A stretch of 64,000 nt of DNA. Source: Thysanoteuthis rhombus. Taxonomy: Eukaryota; Mollusca; Cephalopoda; Oegopsida; Thysanoteuthidae. Each line of letters begins with the position of its first letter. Positions within the stretch are counted from its first letter, which is position 1. Below, piece by piece: positions 12,630 to 25,378 of this stretch. The DNA is taken from contig OY735216.1 of NCBI GenBank assembly GCA_963457665.1, positions 47,357,325 through 47,421,324 of the forward strand, given 5' to 3'. The notes below the pieces were generated by a model. The model was not told the origin of the DNA and did not search any database. It saw only the letters and a program-made list of their open reading frames with translations. A program made the position numbers and the translations under genes.

Positions 12630-12965
12630 TTGAATGATTGTTTAATATCCGCACCTTACCCAAAATAATCACTGTAGCCCGAACATTTACCAGAGCTAAT
12701 TATCTGAAATTATTAAGAAAAAAAAATCATCTAAAAAAATACCAGCATAAGATTCAGGCATGATTGGTCCGAAAATGATCATGTAGACACCCACACACAC
12801 ACACCGAATTGTTTTTAGATAGTGCCTAGAGCTGTACTCATACCCAAAAATATGACCAGGGCACCAAGAGATAAACAGAGACAAAGAGAGAAGAATCTGT
12901 AGCCCACTTGGCTGGTTGGGCATGCCATTTGTTGGACTAAGGTAATTTGATTGTATCATTATTGA
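12630..12965 (+). repeat. Unnamed dispersed family P, copy 2
   Basis: Contains GAGCTAATTATCTGAAA, ATAAGATTCAGGCATGATTG, AGTGCCTAGAGCTGTACTCA and GAGAGAAGAATCTGTAGCCC, ending GGTAATTTGATTGTATC. Same order and orientation as the other copies. Confidence 0.65.
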
Positions 12966-14689
12966 AATTTAGAATTAGATACAAAAAGGTATTATACAAA
13001 AACAACAAGGGAAAATTAAAACAATTATAGAATGAGATAAGACAAGAGAGTCAAATTTTAGAAGGGTACGAATCACACTTTAAAATCTTTTGAAAGGAAT
13101 GATATCCTTTATGGCATGGATGAGTATCACTAAGATGCTTTCCAATCTTCTTCCACTTAATAATACAAAGTAAGCATTTTATACGATGGTTCACGACCTT
13201 TTTCAAATCATGGTACCCTAAATGTACAAGGATTTTTCAGAAAACACTGAACATTTGCATTCATGTTCATGTGGTTAGGTTAGTTGGGTGGAAAAAATAA
13301 TGAATCATGTGACTCAAACTCCTATAAAAAAAATTACTATGAATACTTGAGTAAAAGTCAGTCTAATGTAAAAGTAGAACCCCCCCCCCATTTTTCTCAA
13401 AACAATTTGGATTTTTCTATGTATCTCACTTAAAAGTCGACCATAGTTCTTCACTGATGACAGATCAACGTTTGTGAATCAGGATATTATCCTGATCATA
13501 GATGTTAACATGCAGAATTTTTTCTACACTATTATGTACTGATGTACGCACCAGAACATATGTGTTATTAAATACTTCACTGAGAAACCATGAATAAGGC
13601 CAGGTTGCTATTATAAATACTATCGATACATTTACATTATCTAGAAAAACCATCGTTCCCGAATTCTGTGGTAATGTTTCATTTCTGCTTCGTCTGCTTA
13701 CTGATTGTGTAAACAGTCATGGGTAGCAATGCAGCTAAGCCAAAATTTATTAAGATTATATCATAATTGGGTTAGTATATCACAATTTCTTACATAAGTT
13801 ATGCAGTTATGTATTTACCAGTAGTTCACTATAATTACCATGTCTCTGAATAGGTAACTATGGTATATTTCAATAACTGTAAATCAGAATAATACAGATC
13901 TGCCTACCTTTTGCAGATGTAAGCACAGCTATGGATAGCAACACAGCCAGGCTGAAGTGCATTAACAATATATTACTACTATCAGTTTTTTAGTATGTAA
14001 GCGAAGTGGCTAATAGTGAACTTCTTTAATGTGGGAGACTTTTCAAGTTTCAAGTATTCCAAGTGGTACTGATGCTTAGTAACATGAGAATTCAAAGAAT
14101 CTATCTGAACTTCCAAAATTTAAGCTAAGATCCATTTCAAAATAGAAAAAATTGAGTAGATTCTGAATAGAAATAGTTATACCAGTGACCCTGTATCAAT
14201 AAAACATACCATATATACAAGACTATGAGATGAATGTATCCCCCCCCAAAAAAAAAACCCATTGAAGTTTAAGACTTGGATTAGAACAGTTTTGAACAGA
14301 TTTGGAAACAAGTCAACAGCACTATTCAAGGTATTGCTGTACATGTCCATCTTATATACCGGCATATACGGTACAATACTAACTACAATACTCTCATAAA
14401 CTATCCACTACTCTCCAACCAAAACTATGATATAAATCCCACTTATTTTCTTTAATATAAACCAATCACATGACTAATGACCATCAAAATTATAAAACAT
14501 ATCCACTCATGACATTTCAATGACCTTTCATAGATGCCGAAAGATATAATGCAAATTCCTGAAGGAATGATTACAGTGGGGGAACGGGGAGGGGGAGTAT
14601 TTGGACTCTTGCGAAATTCCATTTAATACACTTGCATTGTATGTTAGGAAATATGTATTTTTTCTTAGTAATTGTTAATTTCATATCAA

Positions 14690-15125
14690 AATACATCACA
14701 TGTCAAGCCAAGCAGAACGGAAGTTCTTGCAGCTTTTCTTCCAAGTCATCACAGGGATTTGGGGCCAGATCATAAGAGTCACGTAAGGAAGCCTTTCAGA
14801 TGGCATTTGTAGAACGTGTCACAAGCCATTCAAGTCTTCTTTTGGTGACAACTACAGTGAATGGAGGAGAAGCCTTCCCCAAAACAATGTCTGGCACTTT
14901 GTCCTGCTATGTAATCCACAGGATCCATTGCATGCACTTCTGATCAAATGCATCAATATCATCTTCTTGACACATGGGCTATGTCTCATGTCGAGGAGAC
15001 AAGGTGGAGCGGACAACTACGCAGTAGACTCTTTTCCGTTTGTGGAAAGGGTAACATCTCTCTTCTCCCACAAGCAGTCGAAGTCTTACTATCATTGACA
15101 TCAGCTCTGGAGGGACTAAAGGTAC
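14690..15125 (+). repeat. Dispersed family Q, copy 2
   Basis: Contains GTCACGTAAGGAAGCCTTTC, AAGTCTTCTTTTGGTGACAA, GAGACAAGGTGGAGC and GTAGACTCTTTTCC in the same order as copy 1. No protein family is recognised. Confidence 0.5.
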
Positions 15126-16634
15126 ATTGAAGTCAAGTAAACCAAATTCAAGAATCTAAAAGGGAAGAGTGGATGACTTTTCCAAAATTTTTTGTCTTAT
15201 GACTGAATTTCCATTTGCTCCAACAATTTTCAGAAATCTGTATCAAAAAAAAATTGCAAAGATTAATAGAAAGAAGATTTAGTTGTAAAACCTGATGGAG
15301 TTAATGAATTTCTTTATGAACCCATTAACAGCTGCAAGTGGTGAGGAGTGATACTTTTCTATTGCAAAGAAATCCATTACAAGTTTACCATTTCCAGATA
15401 AAAACCCTGATTCATAGATAGAACTGAGTTGCCGTCAATTACAATAAGATGGAAATTTTATTGAGTTAGCCATAAAACTACAAAGACTGAAATTCTCATC
15501 ATTCTCAGTTAATGAGTTAATAAAGGGAAATACTAGGAGTAGGAAGACCATTAGTATCAATAAGAACACTAGATCCTTTCATCTACCTATCATAAAATGG
15601 AAAATGTCACAAATGTTACATAAAACAGACTCTAATAAGAATCAAACCCATGAGCAAATTTACACTCCAAGTCTAGAACTCTCCAGATTATGACACCATA
15701 ACAAGAACAGTATTCTGATGATGTGTCCACGTACCACTGAAAGAGAAACTGTGGAGGGGGGTGTTTAACTCTGAAAGGTAAACTGCAGATAAGGGGCCTA
15801 CAAAAGAGAAAGTATAAATTATATCTAAAAAGAAAAAAAAAACAATCTATATTACCATGATTGCAAACGCTGATGACATAATATTACATTACGAGAATTG
15901 ATTAAATAAGAACAAAAAAGTGCACAATAGAATAAATGATGGTTCTTTGATGACAAAAGATGTCACTTAACTAGGGACAGACAAAGAGAGTTATAGAGAT
16001 GTTGGATAAATCTAAAAAATCAGGATGTAAAGATGATTTTCTGATAGCTATGGATTAGTATGCAACACAAAACTCAAGCTACTAGTACATGTTTACATTC
16101 TACATAAAACCTTTACATAAATTGTGACAAATAGGCCGATTCACTTCATGTACTGCATATCTTGGAATCTTAAATGATATACTATTATAGAAACTGCTAT
16201 AATGCATCATTAACATAACAAGAAAGCAGACATTTTTTTTGTATTCTGTTGGTAAAATGTACTGGTTGATCTTTGTGGAAAAATTCACGAATATATTTGA
16301 ATTTCTATAAGGATTTTTAAAAAAACAAACTATTGAACTTGTTTCAGTGGAAGACTCTATTGTTATAGACAGAAAAACAGAAAAGTCTCATTGTTGATTT
16401 TATAAGTTGATCAGGGAAAAATAACCATTAGAATTTATTTCCACGTAATCATTGATTCATTAGATTGTTACACATCAAATGTTTTTTTTATAATCATAGA
16501 GAATGATCCTAAAAGTGAAACAATTACTAATGCAATCACTTTTTTTTTCATGCGAACAGAGATATAATTCTTTATTGTTGAAATTTTTGAGCTCTTTACA
16601 GCAATAGTCTTTATCAAAGTGAGGCTTATTTCCA

Positions 16635-17050
16635 AATACAAAATCAGATTAGGACACAATGCAGCTCAAGCTGCTGATAATATCAACAAAACATTTGGAG
16701 TGAACACTACTTCATCGTGAACAGTTTCTCATTGGTTCAATAGCTTTAGGTCTGGAAACATAGATACCAATAATAAACGTTGAAAGAGGCCCAAACATGT
16801 TCTTCATAATGAAGGATTAAGAATGGTTTGAGCACTTCCTGGATATGTTAGGATTTCAGCAGTGAACATAACACGTCATCAAGACAATAGGAAAGGTTTT
16901 CAAAAAATAGGTTCCACAAGAACAAGTCTCAGACTCAACACCTCCCAGCTGAATGTGTCCAAGCTTAGAGAATTGGGGTATGAAGTTTTGCAGCACCCTC
17001 CACATTTACCTGATATTTTATGGTATATTACCATTAGAAGATCACCGGAT
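16635..17050 (+). pseudogene. Internally deleted mariner transposase remnant
   Basis: N-terminal part reads RLGHNAAQAADNINKTFGVN and then TVSHWFNSFRSGN, the helix-turn-helix region of mariner transposases, broken by stops. Soon after, with most of the catalytic middle missing, the sequence resumes as SKLRELGYEVLQHPPHLPDI, the segment near the third catalytic Asp of the D,D34D motif. It is non-functional. Terminal repeats were not identified. Confidence 0.7.
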
Positions 17051-18034
17051 CACATTATAATTAGACGATCATTGAAAAAAGGTTATTGTTTCAAATGAGC
17101 TATATTTCGATTAAATATCTACCTTTTTACTTGTTTATGTCATCCTTCATTTTACCATTCAAAAAACCACATTTCATAAAGGAGGTTAGTCAGACGACAA
17201 ATATGATAAAAAAAAATAACCAGATCATTTCCATGTCATTGAAATCGAGATTTTCTTTCCGTGAAACTTTTTCTAATATTAAATGGTCGTAACTTGTTCC
17301 TTGATTGATTATCTATCAATAAATCTTTTCTTTTTATTCCAAAGTCTGATAAATATTGTTTTGACAAGCAAAAAATTATCTCATTACACTGCACACAAAT
17401 GGTCCACTAAGACAGCACTGTCAGTTTAGCTCTAGTATGGCCCAACCTCCTATGTTAGAATGATGAAAATATCTTTTGATCAGAATTCTCCATGCTTTGT
17501 TCTTAATTATCTTAGGTTATGCTTTTGTCTCCCTGGTATTTTACCATGTCATGCAACGGAATTAATATTTCATGAGTGAAATAATCGATCATAAATAAAA
17601 CTCACGGAATTGTGTAACCAATTGCATTGACATTCAATGTTTTAAGCATCATCATAAACTTATTTTAGAAATTTTTATTATTGAGAGTTTTGCACATGCC
17701 AACTTGAATAAAAATTTAGCCCCTCTAGTTATGATATCTGTAAACATCAGCAGTAAGTAAATCTGTGATGATATTACTACTGCTATTACACTTGAACGAG
17801 ACCAACATTTTGATTGTAAAATTAATGTAAATATCAATCAATATAAGATTTGAAGCTTAGAGCAAGATTTAGACTTTGTGGCTAAAAAAAAAAGAAAGGT
17901 AAATCTAGTTTCCAAATTCTGAATTAACAAAGATACTAGTTTATCTTTTTAAATTCTGTTACAAATATATCCACAGAGGAATTTCCAATATTGAGAAAAA
18001 AAAAGACACTTTGGAGAGAGATTCTGCATTCCTC

Positions 18035-18200
18035 ATTCCTCGTCTTTATGCTGAGTGTTTAGTGGAGAAGCATTGAGTACCATTTTTAAAGTCTTTGGTA
18101 TAACTTGACAGTGGATTGAGACATGACCCACCAAACCGAAGATCAGTATTCTACCAGTGGGCAGTCGTGATCAGTGATCTTGTTAAGAGTGAATCTGATC
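18035..18200 (+). repeat. Dispersed family S, partial copy
   Basis: GGAGAAGCATTGAGTACCAT, AAAGTCTTTGGTATAACTTG and ATTCTACCAGTGGGCAGTCG match the 3' part of the copies at 21.13 and 41.41 kb. The end block TACCACTGGGCTAT is tRNA-like, so this may be a tRNA-derived SINE. Confidence 0.5.
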
Positions 18201-19634
18201 AAAATGTATATCATACAAAAAAGATCAACCTAGGACAATGAACCTAAAGGCATCTTGAACAGGGAAATGCCATCTAATCTTGCTAGTATATTATGTTATT
18301 CCATGTTACTACTTAATCTATCCGATCTCACTGACTGGCAAGATTGTTTTTCCAAAGTGTCAGTGACCGATAGCATATCTGTGCTAAATTATTATTCGAA
18401 CATGATTAATGATAATCGAACATTGTAGTAATGTTAATCTTTATTGGAAACATATAATGAATATATTAAAAGTCAACAAATTTAACATCATTTAGTCGTC
18501 ATATGAACTTTATATAGTTTCTCTAGGGGTGTGAGTGGCACAGTAGTTGATGTCATGGAAAAGTTCAAAATCCGCTTTTCTACCCACAGTTAAAGGTGAA
18601 ATGACAGGACAGACTTTGCTCTCTATTTAAGGGGAAAGCAACAAGTCTAGGAGAAGAACAACACTGATTCCACAACAGAGAATGGAGCCTCCTTAAGGTA
18701 GTCCTCCTGCAAATGCCAAACGTATCACACTGCTTTTCTTTGGACTACATCAGCAAGGTCAAGAGAGGGATTCTGTAGATAGGGAATCCCAGGATCTTTC
18801 ATACGCTGTGCCAAAGGACACTTCAGTGTTGTCCCATTGTAGATAGAGACAGAAGGAAGCTTTTCATCTAGTTTCTCTATCTTGAAATAATTCCCAAGCA
18901 TGGCCAAGAACATTGATAAAATATCTTCTGTGGCTCCAAGGTTTTTGAAGAAAAACCTTAATATATTTCCCTATCATTTTTATTTCTGTTAACTAGTATC
19001 TAAAGAATGTGTAGTAATTTATTGAGTAAAGATATTACTTTCACCAACTTTAAGCTAAAAAAGAATACCTCGACACGTGAAAAGTATTTCTTTTGATAAG
19101 TTTACTGAAGTTCACCGATTCAGCATTAAAACATCTAGTACTACTGCTGCTAGCAATACTATTGATGATAATGACAACAATAATGATTCATCTTTTCGAG
19201 TTATTTTTCGAGACACTTTTCTTCACTAATATTGTACATGTAAAAAATGGCAGGATTATTTATGTGTGGATCAGCAGTTATCGTAAAACATTGTAAACCA
19301 CAAAATATTTTTGGTCAACAGAGAAGCATGAACATAGCTGGTTCATAAAATTTGTATAAAATAAAATAAAATGATGTATGTTTTTTACAATAAAAAACAA
19401 TTACCAAGCTAAAAAAAATAAGGTCAGCCCAGTTATTGTATGTTATAGATTTTCTATTAATTGTTCTCAACAAAAGTTTGTTATACCCAAATGTTGCCCC
19501 CAATTTAGTAAAAAAGAAGTAAGTTCTGTAGTTCGCCACATTTAATAAACATTATTCACTGAATCCTATGGGCAGTTCAGTTTCCTCTTTGTTTTATTTT
19601 TAAAGAAAAGTTTCTGCACAGTAATGTTTTTGTG

Positions 19635-19860
19635 AACCCAAATATCATAGAATCCAATCAAAAACTCAAATGGCAATGGGCAGGTCATGTTGCAAGGATT
19701 TCAAAAAAACGCTGGACATCATGATTCACAAATGTAGATACCCTGAGATCATATGTGAAACTGTGGCCAACAGAAAGTAAGATGGTGCAACAATTCAGAC
19801 ACGTTCATAAGATATTGACGTAGCAACACTGGTTGTTAAAAGGCTGATGATAATGTAAGT
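19635..19860 (+). pseudogene. Short LINE 3' coding fragment
   Basis: Reads KLKWQWAGHVARISKKRWTS in one frame, matching the 9.5-kb and 38.9-kb fragments, then decays into stops. It ends near a GCTGATGATAATG tail. It is truncated at the 5' side. Confidence 0.6.
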
Positions 19861-20799
19861 GTGTAAATTCCCTGCTTTAGACTATCTGTCAGATAGTATT
19901 AGAATAGAATATTGTAGGAGTATGAAAGTTTATGATATCAAATTAAATCAATCATAATTTATATCATAAAATAGATAAGAAAATGATGTTTAACATAGTT
20001 TTTGATTTTGAAATCAAATAAACAAAAAGTAGATACATAAAATTGTTTCAGGTTAAGATAAATCCAAAATAGTTTATGCCGCTAATATACTACCAAAAAT
20101 TTAATGTGATTTAACCAAAATTTCTGACATCCCTTAACAACAGGAAAAGACTATCGTGAAGGAATAGAATCATAAAAATTTTAAAAATTTAAAATCAAGA
20201 TAAGCGTTGAATAATTATATAAATCATTAGTCCCTTTTTTGAAACTCTTCCAGGCTCTTAATCTTCATTTATTCTTCATTTATTGGCAATATTCTTCACC
20301 AGCTGTGTCAATTGTAATACAAAAAGTACTATTTATTTACTTATTTCAAACAATCCTAAAACAATTGAATACTAGAACAAATGAGTCTGTTCAAAACTAT
20401 TGAAACTCAATGTATTCGTGTGGAAAAATGTTCAAATACACTATTTTTCATGGCCAGAATGATTTACACTATTATAATATAAGAGGTATACATAGGAACC
20501 TTAATTTATGCCACTTATTTAGGGTTACCAAATTTTGATTGTTTCAACTTGGTTTTGACTAAATTAAAACTACTTCATTTGGTAAATCAAAAATCAGTTT
20601 GGAAAGGGTCCATGAGTTCATTAAAAGCTGAAATCCGTCATAGCAAGGGTTTACTGTATATTTCTGAAATTTCCTGAAATATTAATAGAAAAGCTAGTTA
20701 ATTTTTAAAAGTTACCTTACTGCAAAATAGGTTCCTTCAAATGTACAATATCACTTGGCTTTTAAATTTACTCATATTTATGTCTACATCTTGGTCGTT

Positions 20800-20890
20800 T
20801 GGGTCACAACATTTCAGCCATTGTACCAACCAGCCTTTTTCAGGTGTCTGTCGTGGTTGGTAAACTTCTGGGAATTTTGAACTGAATCAA
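20800..20890 (+). repeat. Dispersed family R, copy 2
   Basis: CACAACATTTCAGCCATTGT, TTTTTCAGGTGTCTGTCGTG and GGTAAACTTCTGGGAATTTT align with copies at 11.7 and 39.9 kb. Confidence 0.55.
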
Positions 20891-21129
20891 ACCCTTGTGA
20901 CTATAAAAACCAATTTCAGTGAATCAGCATATAATAATGATAATTCCTCATCTCTGAAATTCAGACAAAAAATGGAAATCCTTTTTAAAAATTTAAAATT
21001 AAAAAAAAATGCTATCACATGCCCTTTTGTCAATTATCAGAAAATACTTAAAGATATTTTATTCTTAACTGAAGTATTGATTTGTAGTTTTGTTTTGTAT
21101 ATATGTATCGTTATTTTACACTAATATCT

Positions 21130-21445
21130 TCATTGAAGATGTTGCGGAGTTAGGTTCATACAAGCCGTCCCGGCTTGCCAGTCCTGTTGAAACTTGGTTC
21201 TGCTTATGGTCACCCACCTAGGTATTGACATTGCTCAATTTCGGTGGTCTCACGTGAACTGGTATATCCAACATGATCTGGCCATAGCCCCTTAGCCTAA
21301 GGGAGAGGTTCCCCAATCCTAATCCTAGTCCTTGTACATAGCACAGAGGCATTAAGTACCATATTTAAAGTGCTATGTCTTGGCAGTGAATTGAATCACA
21401 GTGTACAAAACCGTCACGGTGATTGGTCTTGTTCAAATATAGTTT
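21130..21445 (+). repeat. Dispersed family S, full-length copy
   Basis: Starts TTCATTGAAGATGTTGCGGA and includes GGCTTGCCAGTCCTGTTGAA, GACATTGCTCAATTTCGGTG and GAGGCATTAAGTACCATATT. It shares order with 41.41-41.74 kb. Confidence 0.6.
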
Positions 21446-21539
21446 CCTCTTATCAAAATATTAAACAATTGTTTTTTTAGAAAATCTCAGACAAAGTATT
21501 TTCATTATTCCATAAATTTTTCTGGACCATTGCTCTTTA

Positions 21540-22010
21540 TGCTTGTTGTTAGAGACCATAAACCAAAACTTACAACATAGGTTTCTTGAGTTTTCAAGTT
21601 GGTCTGGCTAGTTATGTATGTATGACATGTACACGCCACACCAATGGAGCACAAGGGCTGAAAATTTAAATGTTTACTCATTTTTAGGTCTAGAAAAAAA
21701 ACTTTTTCTCTTTTGAAGGTTCATCAGAAAAATAGGTTTTTAGTGAGGACTTTCAATTTACAATGTAAGCATATGCTAAATTGGTTCTCTCGTTTTTACA
21801 TGGCAGCATTCACATTTTTCTTGAAATTCAAGCTTTTTCAGTGATCATCTCCCAACAGTAGATGAGAGAAGTAACTCATTGATTGATAACATCTTTTCTA
21901 TTTTTTCCTAATTGATCAACCCTAATATGGCATGCTGCCAAAATACTTTGGTCATGTGACAGTTTCTACTGAGTGACTAATCAAACCTCATTTTACAACT
22001 TTTCACCCAA
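21540..22010 (+). repeat. Dispersed family T, copy 1
   Basis: Four copies in the window share GGTCTGGCTAGTTATGTATG, GAGGGCTGAAAATTTAAACA-like text, AGATGAGAGAAGTAACTCAT, TGGCATGCTGCCAA and GTCATGTGACAGTTTCT. This copy is about 470 bp. Class unknown. All copies are in plus orientation. Confidence 0.6.
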
Positions 22011-22192
22011 TATATTTTTCAGCCTTCATCAGGTAAAACTGCATCTGGCAGCCTCTTTAGAAGTCAGTACTTTTTTCCTTTTCTTCATCTCCTTAACTAC
22101 AACAGCACAACCCAACAGAATCATGGGACAAGGGAATATTTGAAATAATGAAAATGATAACTAACTACTTGGGGAACCCTTTCAAAAAAACT

Positions 22193-22193
<1 letters not shown>

Positions 22194-22224
<31 letters not shown>

Positions 22225-22271
22225 GATAGATAGATAGATAGATATAGATAGATATGTATATATATATATAA
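22194..22271. repeat. (TA)n/(GATA)n microsatellite
   Basis: TA dinucleotides flank a central GATA tract. Confidence 0.95.
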
Positions 22272-22494
22272 GAAAAGGATGTATGTATGCAAAAGACGAG
22301 TTTACTAAATCCAGCCTGGTCTGGTTCAAGGCCATAAGTGAGGAGAACAACGTAATGCTCAAACTCACTAGCAATAGCTTATGACACTAATTTGCTGTTA
22401 ATCATTGTTCTGCAGAAATCAGTTACTAATTCTTTATTATGCATGTAAAATACCATGATATATGTAATGAACAGAAAACTGCTAACTCTGTTCT

Positions 22495-22595
22495 CTCCAA
22501 AAGCCCCATTTTCTTAAATTGTTCATTCTATTCATCTTGTCTAAATTGAGCGATATATTAACCATGTAACAACAGAAGATCATTTTCAAATATAC
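22495..22595 (+). repeat. SINE body fragment
   Basis: GTTCATTCTATTCATCTTGT, then AAATTGAGCGATATATTAAC and AGAAGATCATTTTCAAATA, match the SINE bodies at 44.0-44.5 kb. No tRNA-like head is present. Confidence 0.5.
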
Positions 22596-23725
22596 ACACT
22601 CACAACTACCTTGCACTCTCTAAAAGAAATAAACCTGACTGCATACCACTTACTACCAAAACATCAAAGATATGATTAGCAGCAACACACATGAAGTCTC
22701 ACAGAACAACTTCCATAAAACCACTAAATTCTGCCAATCGTGCAATAAAAGAAATAATCTATGCTGCAACCATCTCAAGTACACCAACACCTTTACAAGC
22801 TCTACCACTAGCAAGACTTTCTACATATACCATAACTCTAACTGTTGTAGCAAAAATATCACATACCTCCTAAAATGTAATAGATGTAATTTACAATACA
22901 TAGGCAAGTCTGAATGGCAATTCAAAATAAGACTCTAAAGCTATAGACTTAGAATCAAATCACCCAAACATCCCAGTCCACTCTCCATAGCACTGCACTT
23001 CCACACCTCCAGAAATGATTTTGCCACAGATGCCAGATTCACAATCATAGAGAAAATAGAAAAAAAATACACCCACAGACATAACAAAAATTCTAGAAAG
23101 ACATGAAGATATATGTATCAACTAACTTAGAATTCTCTCCCCTAATGGACTTAACATTAAACTCAACAATCATAACCACACAGATCTCAAACATAATAAT
23201 CCTCCCACTTATAACAACCTCACATCCACATCCTATCTGCCTTCATGTATATCCAATATTGGGAACTACACAGTCCCCCACCTATAAAAATCTCGGTATT
23301 TCATTCATACAATTCATAACCATCAGACTTTCTATGACCAGTAAGGATACCAGATATGAAGTTCCTTGACCCCATTACCCCACCATCTGTACTATCCCCA
23401 ACCTACCCACACAATCTAATACTAAACTACTACCCTTCAACCTTGACATCTTATGGTGTCTCCAAGACATATTACTGTGGCTACTATCATATCCTGCCAC
23501 AGACCAACACAGATGGAACTAAGTCCCCTACATCATGATGACCCCAAAGGAATCCTCAACCTAGATTCACCTTTTTTGCTTCCGAAGCATGTTAAATTCA
23601 TTTTAAACGGAAACCTTCTAACCACTGAAAGGTACACAAGCACACCACACTCTACTAAAGATGGGAACACCTCTAGAAAGGCATTAGAATCTATGAATGT
23701 TTACAAATGAAACACATATATCAGT
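22560..23725. other. G-poor, A/C-rich strand-asymmetric tract
   Basis: Over more than 1 kb the plus strand has few G and many A and C (for example CACACC and CATCTACC runs), unlike the flanks. The tract includes the Penelope remnant and about 600 bp after it without recognisable coding content. The skew probably reflects the base bias of the inserted retroelement. Confidence 0.55.
22665..23135 (+). pseudogene. Penelope-like element, GIY-YIG endonuclease remnant
   Basis: A reading frame (22672-22938) encodes CQSCNKRNNLCCNHL and ITYLLKCNRCNLQYIGKSEW, the cysteine-spaced LLxCxxCxxxYIGxS motif of the GIY-YIG domain at the end of Penelope-like retroelements. In the next frames come ALHFHTSRNDFATDARFTII and, past an in-frame stop, LRILSPNGLNIKLN, the expected C-terminal end. 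Frameshifts and stops make it dead. The reverse-transcriptase part was not found upstream. Confidence 0.65.
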
Positions 23726-24031
23726 GGCTGCTAAAGCAGCCCCACATGTCTATGTACTTTCAAAAGGTAGCTGCCTGTGTTCGAAGAGTTTAGTGGCATT
23801 CATTTCTCAGTGGCAAAATTTACCAATTAAGAAAGGGTGCCTGGTCTAATTAGTCTTTTTTCAAGGTCAGGGCCAAGTTTTATGGTGCCCCAGACAGTTG
23901 AACTTTAGCGTTCTTCAAAGCTTGACTGAGCTTGTTCGGTCCTAAGAATCCCATTTGCCAATTGTTTCTCTTAGTTTCACCACAATAGAAAGTATGAAAC
24001 TATCAAATATTCATGCAAAATCTGACTTCAC

Positions 24032-24672
24032 ATCAGAATTTTCTAATTTTGAATGTTTTTATTCTGTTTAATATATTCAATTTCCCATTTTTCCTTTTGT
24101 ATTTTGAACTTCCTACTCTCTCAATCATGACAAATGCCCCTGGCACTTGACACCATACACGACTGCATTTGTTGCTGATACTTTGTGTTGAACATGTCTT
24201 CCTTCCAACTGGAAGGCAGGTCAGTCCATTTTTGCATTGTACAGCGTTTGCTTGCTGGGTCAAGGACATGCAAAGGCGTTATAAGTACAAATAAAAAAGA
24301 ATCACAGAAAAATAGTTTTTAGGAATTAAAATCCAAGGCAAAAAATATCATAAGCGAAGTCCTAGAGATAAGTGGAGAGAATTTTTTAGGAGAGCCGTTA
24401 AGAAAGCAAACAAAACGAAACATAACCAAAAACTAAGAAGCCCTTGGACAGCCCTACCAATACCATTGTCACTCAAGACTGAATGAAGATCAGTTCATAC
24501 ATAGCTACAATGCTTCACATCAGGGAATTCTTCTATTTTGACTGTTTTTATTCGGTTTAATTTATTCATTTTTCCATTCATATTTCAGAAGTCTACCATC
24601 CCAGACACATGACAGTCCCCCACCCCTTCCAAGCACTTGGTACCCTGGGTGACTGTCTGTGTTGCTGGTACC
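24032..24672 (+). repeat. Direct repeat pair about 487 bp apart
   Basis: First unit 24032-24182: GTTTTTATTCTGTTTAATAT, CTGGCACTTGACACCATAC and TTTGTTGCTGATAC. Second unit 24519-24672: GTTTTTATTCGGTTTAATTT, AAGCACTTGGTACCCTGGG and TGTGTTGCTGGTACC. The two have diverged strongly. Confidence 0.5.
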
Positions 24673-25229
24673 TAGGGCAAGCCCTGCATTTATCCCCACA
24701 CCTTTTTTCAACAGTGAATATTGAGGAAAATAAAACACATTTTCCTGAATTCTTCTTGTTTATTATTCAGTTTATCAGCACCTCAAGTTCTGGACAATGA
24801 GGATTAGGCTTATCTTTTCGGGGTCAAATACAGTAAATCTGCAACGCTTTCCCAGGGGCATAACTGAGGGAGAGATAGGGGGCGATTTTAAAAACTTTAT
24901 GAATAATAGTTCACCTATTGCATTTCTATTAACATTATACAATAACAAATCTCAGTAAATGTTGGGGGGATATTCAAGGATACTCAAAAATTACCAAAAT
25001 AATATCAATAAATTATGAGTACTGTAGTCAATTATCAATTTAAGGTGAACTTTTTTATGTTAAGAATCTAAAATGGGGATTATATAATGTAAAACTGAAC
25101 CCTTATTTTGTGTCTATGGCAGTAATTCACCATGTATATACTTCATTAATAGTTGGTATTCTATCTTGAATAGCAAAATGTTTGTCATGAACGAATTTTG
25201 TTTTCATGTTTAAGAAAATCATTTTTTCA

Positions 25230-25344
25230 CTTTTGAAAAAAACAAAACATCGGCCTTATATCAATTAAAAATTTTATTTCCTAAATAAGTAAAAGAAACG
25301 ATTTTATTTTTTACGTTTTATAATACTTGGCAAGGATACACTGG

Positions 25345-25378
<34 letters not shown>

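Noticed and set aside
18725-18913. 62-codon minus-strand frame with protein-like text (PGIPYLQNPSLDLADVV)
   Set aside because: No family recognised and no exon signals. Expected by chance in a window this size.
22165-22374. Frame rich in YIYIYI and SIYLSI
   Set aside because: Translation of the TA/GATA microsatellite, not a protein.
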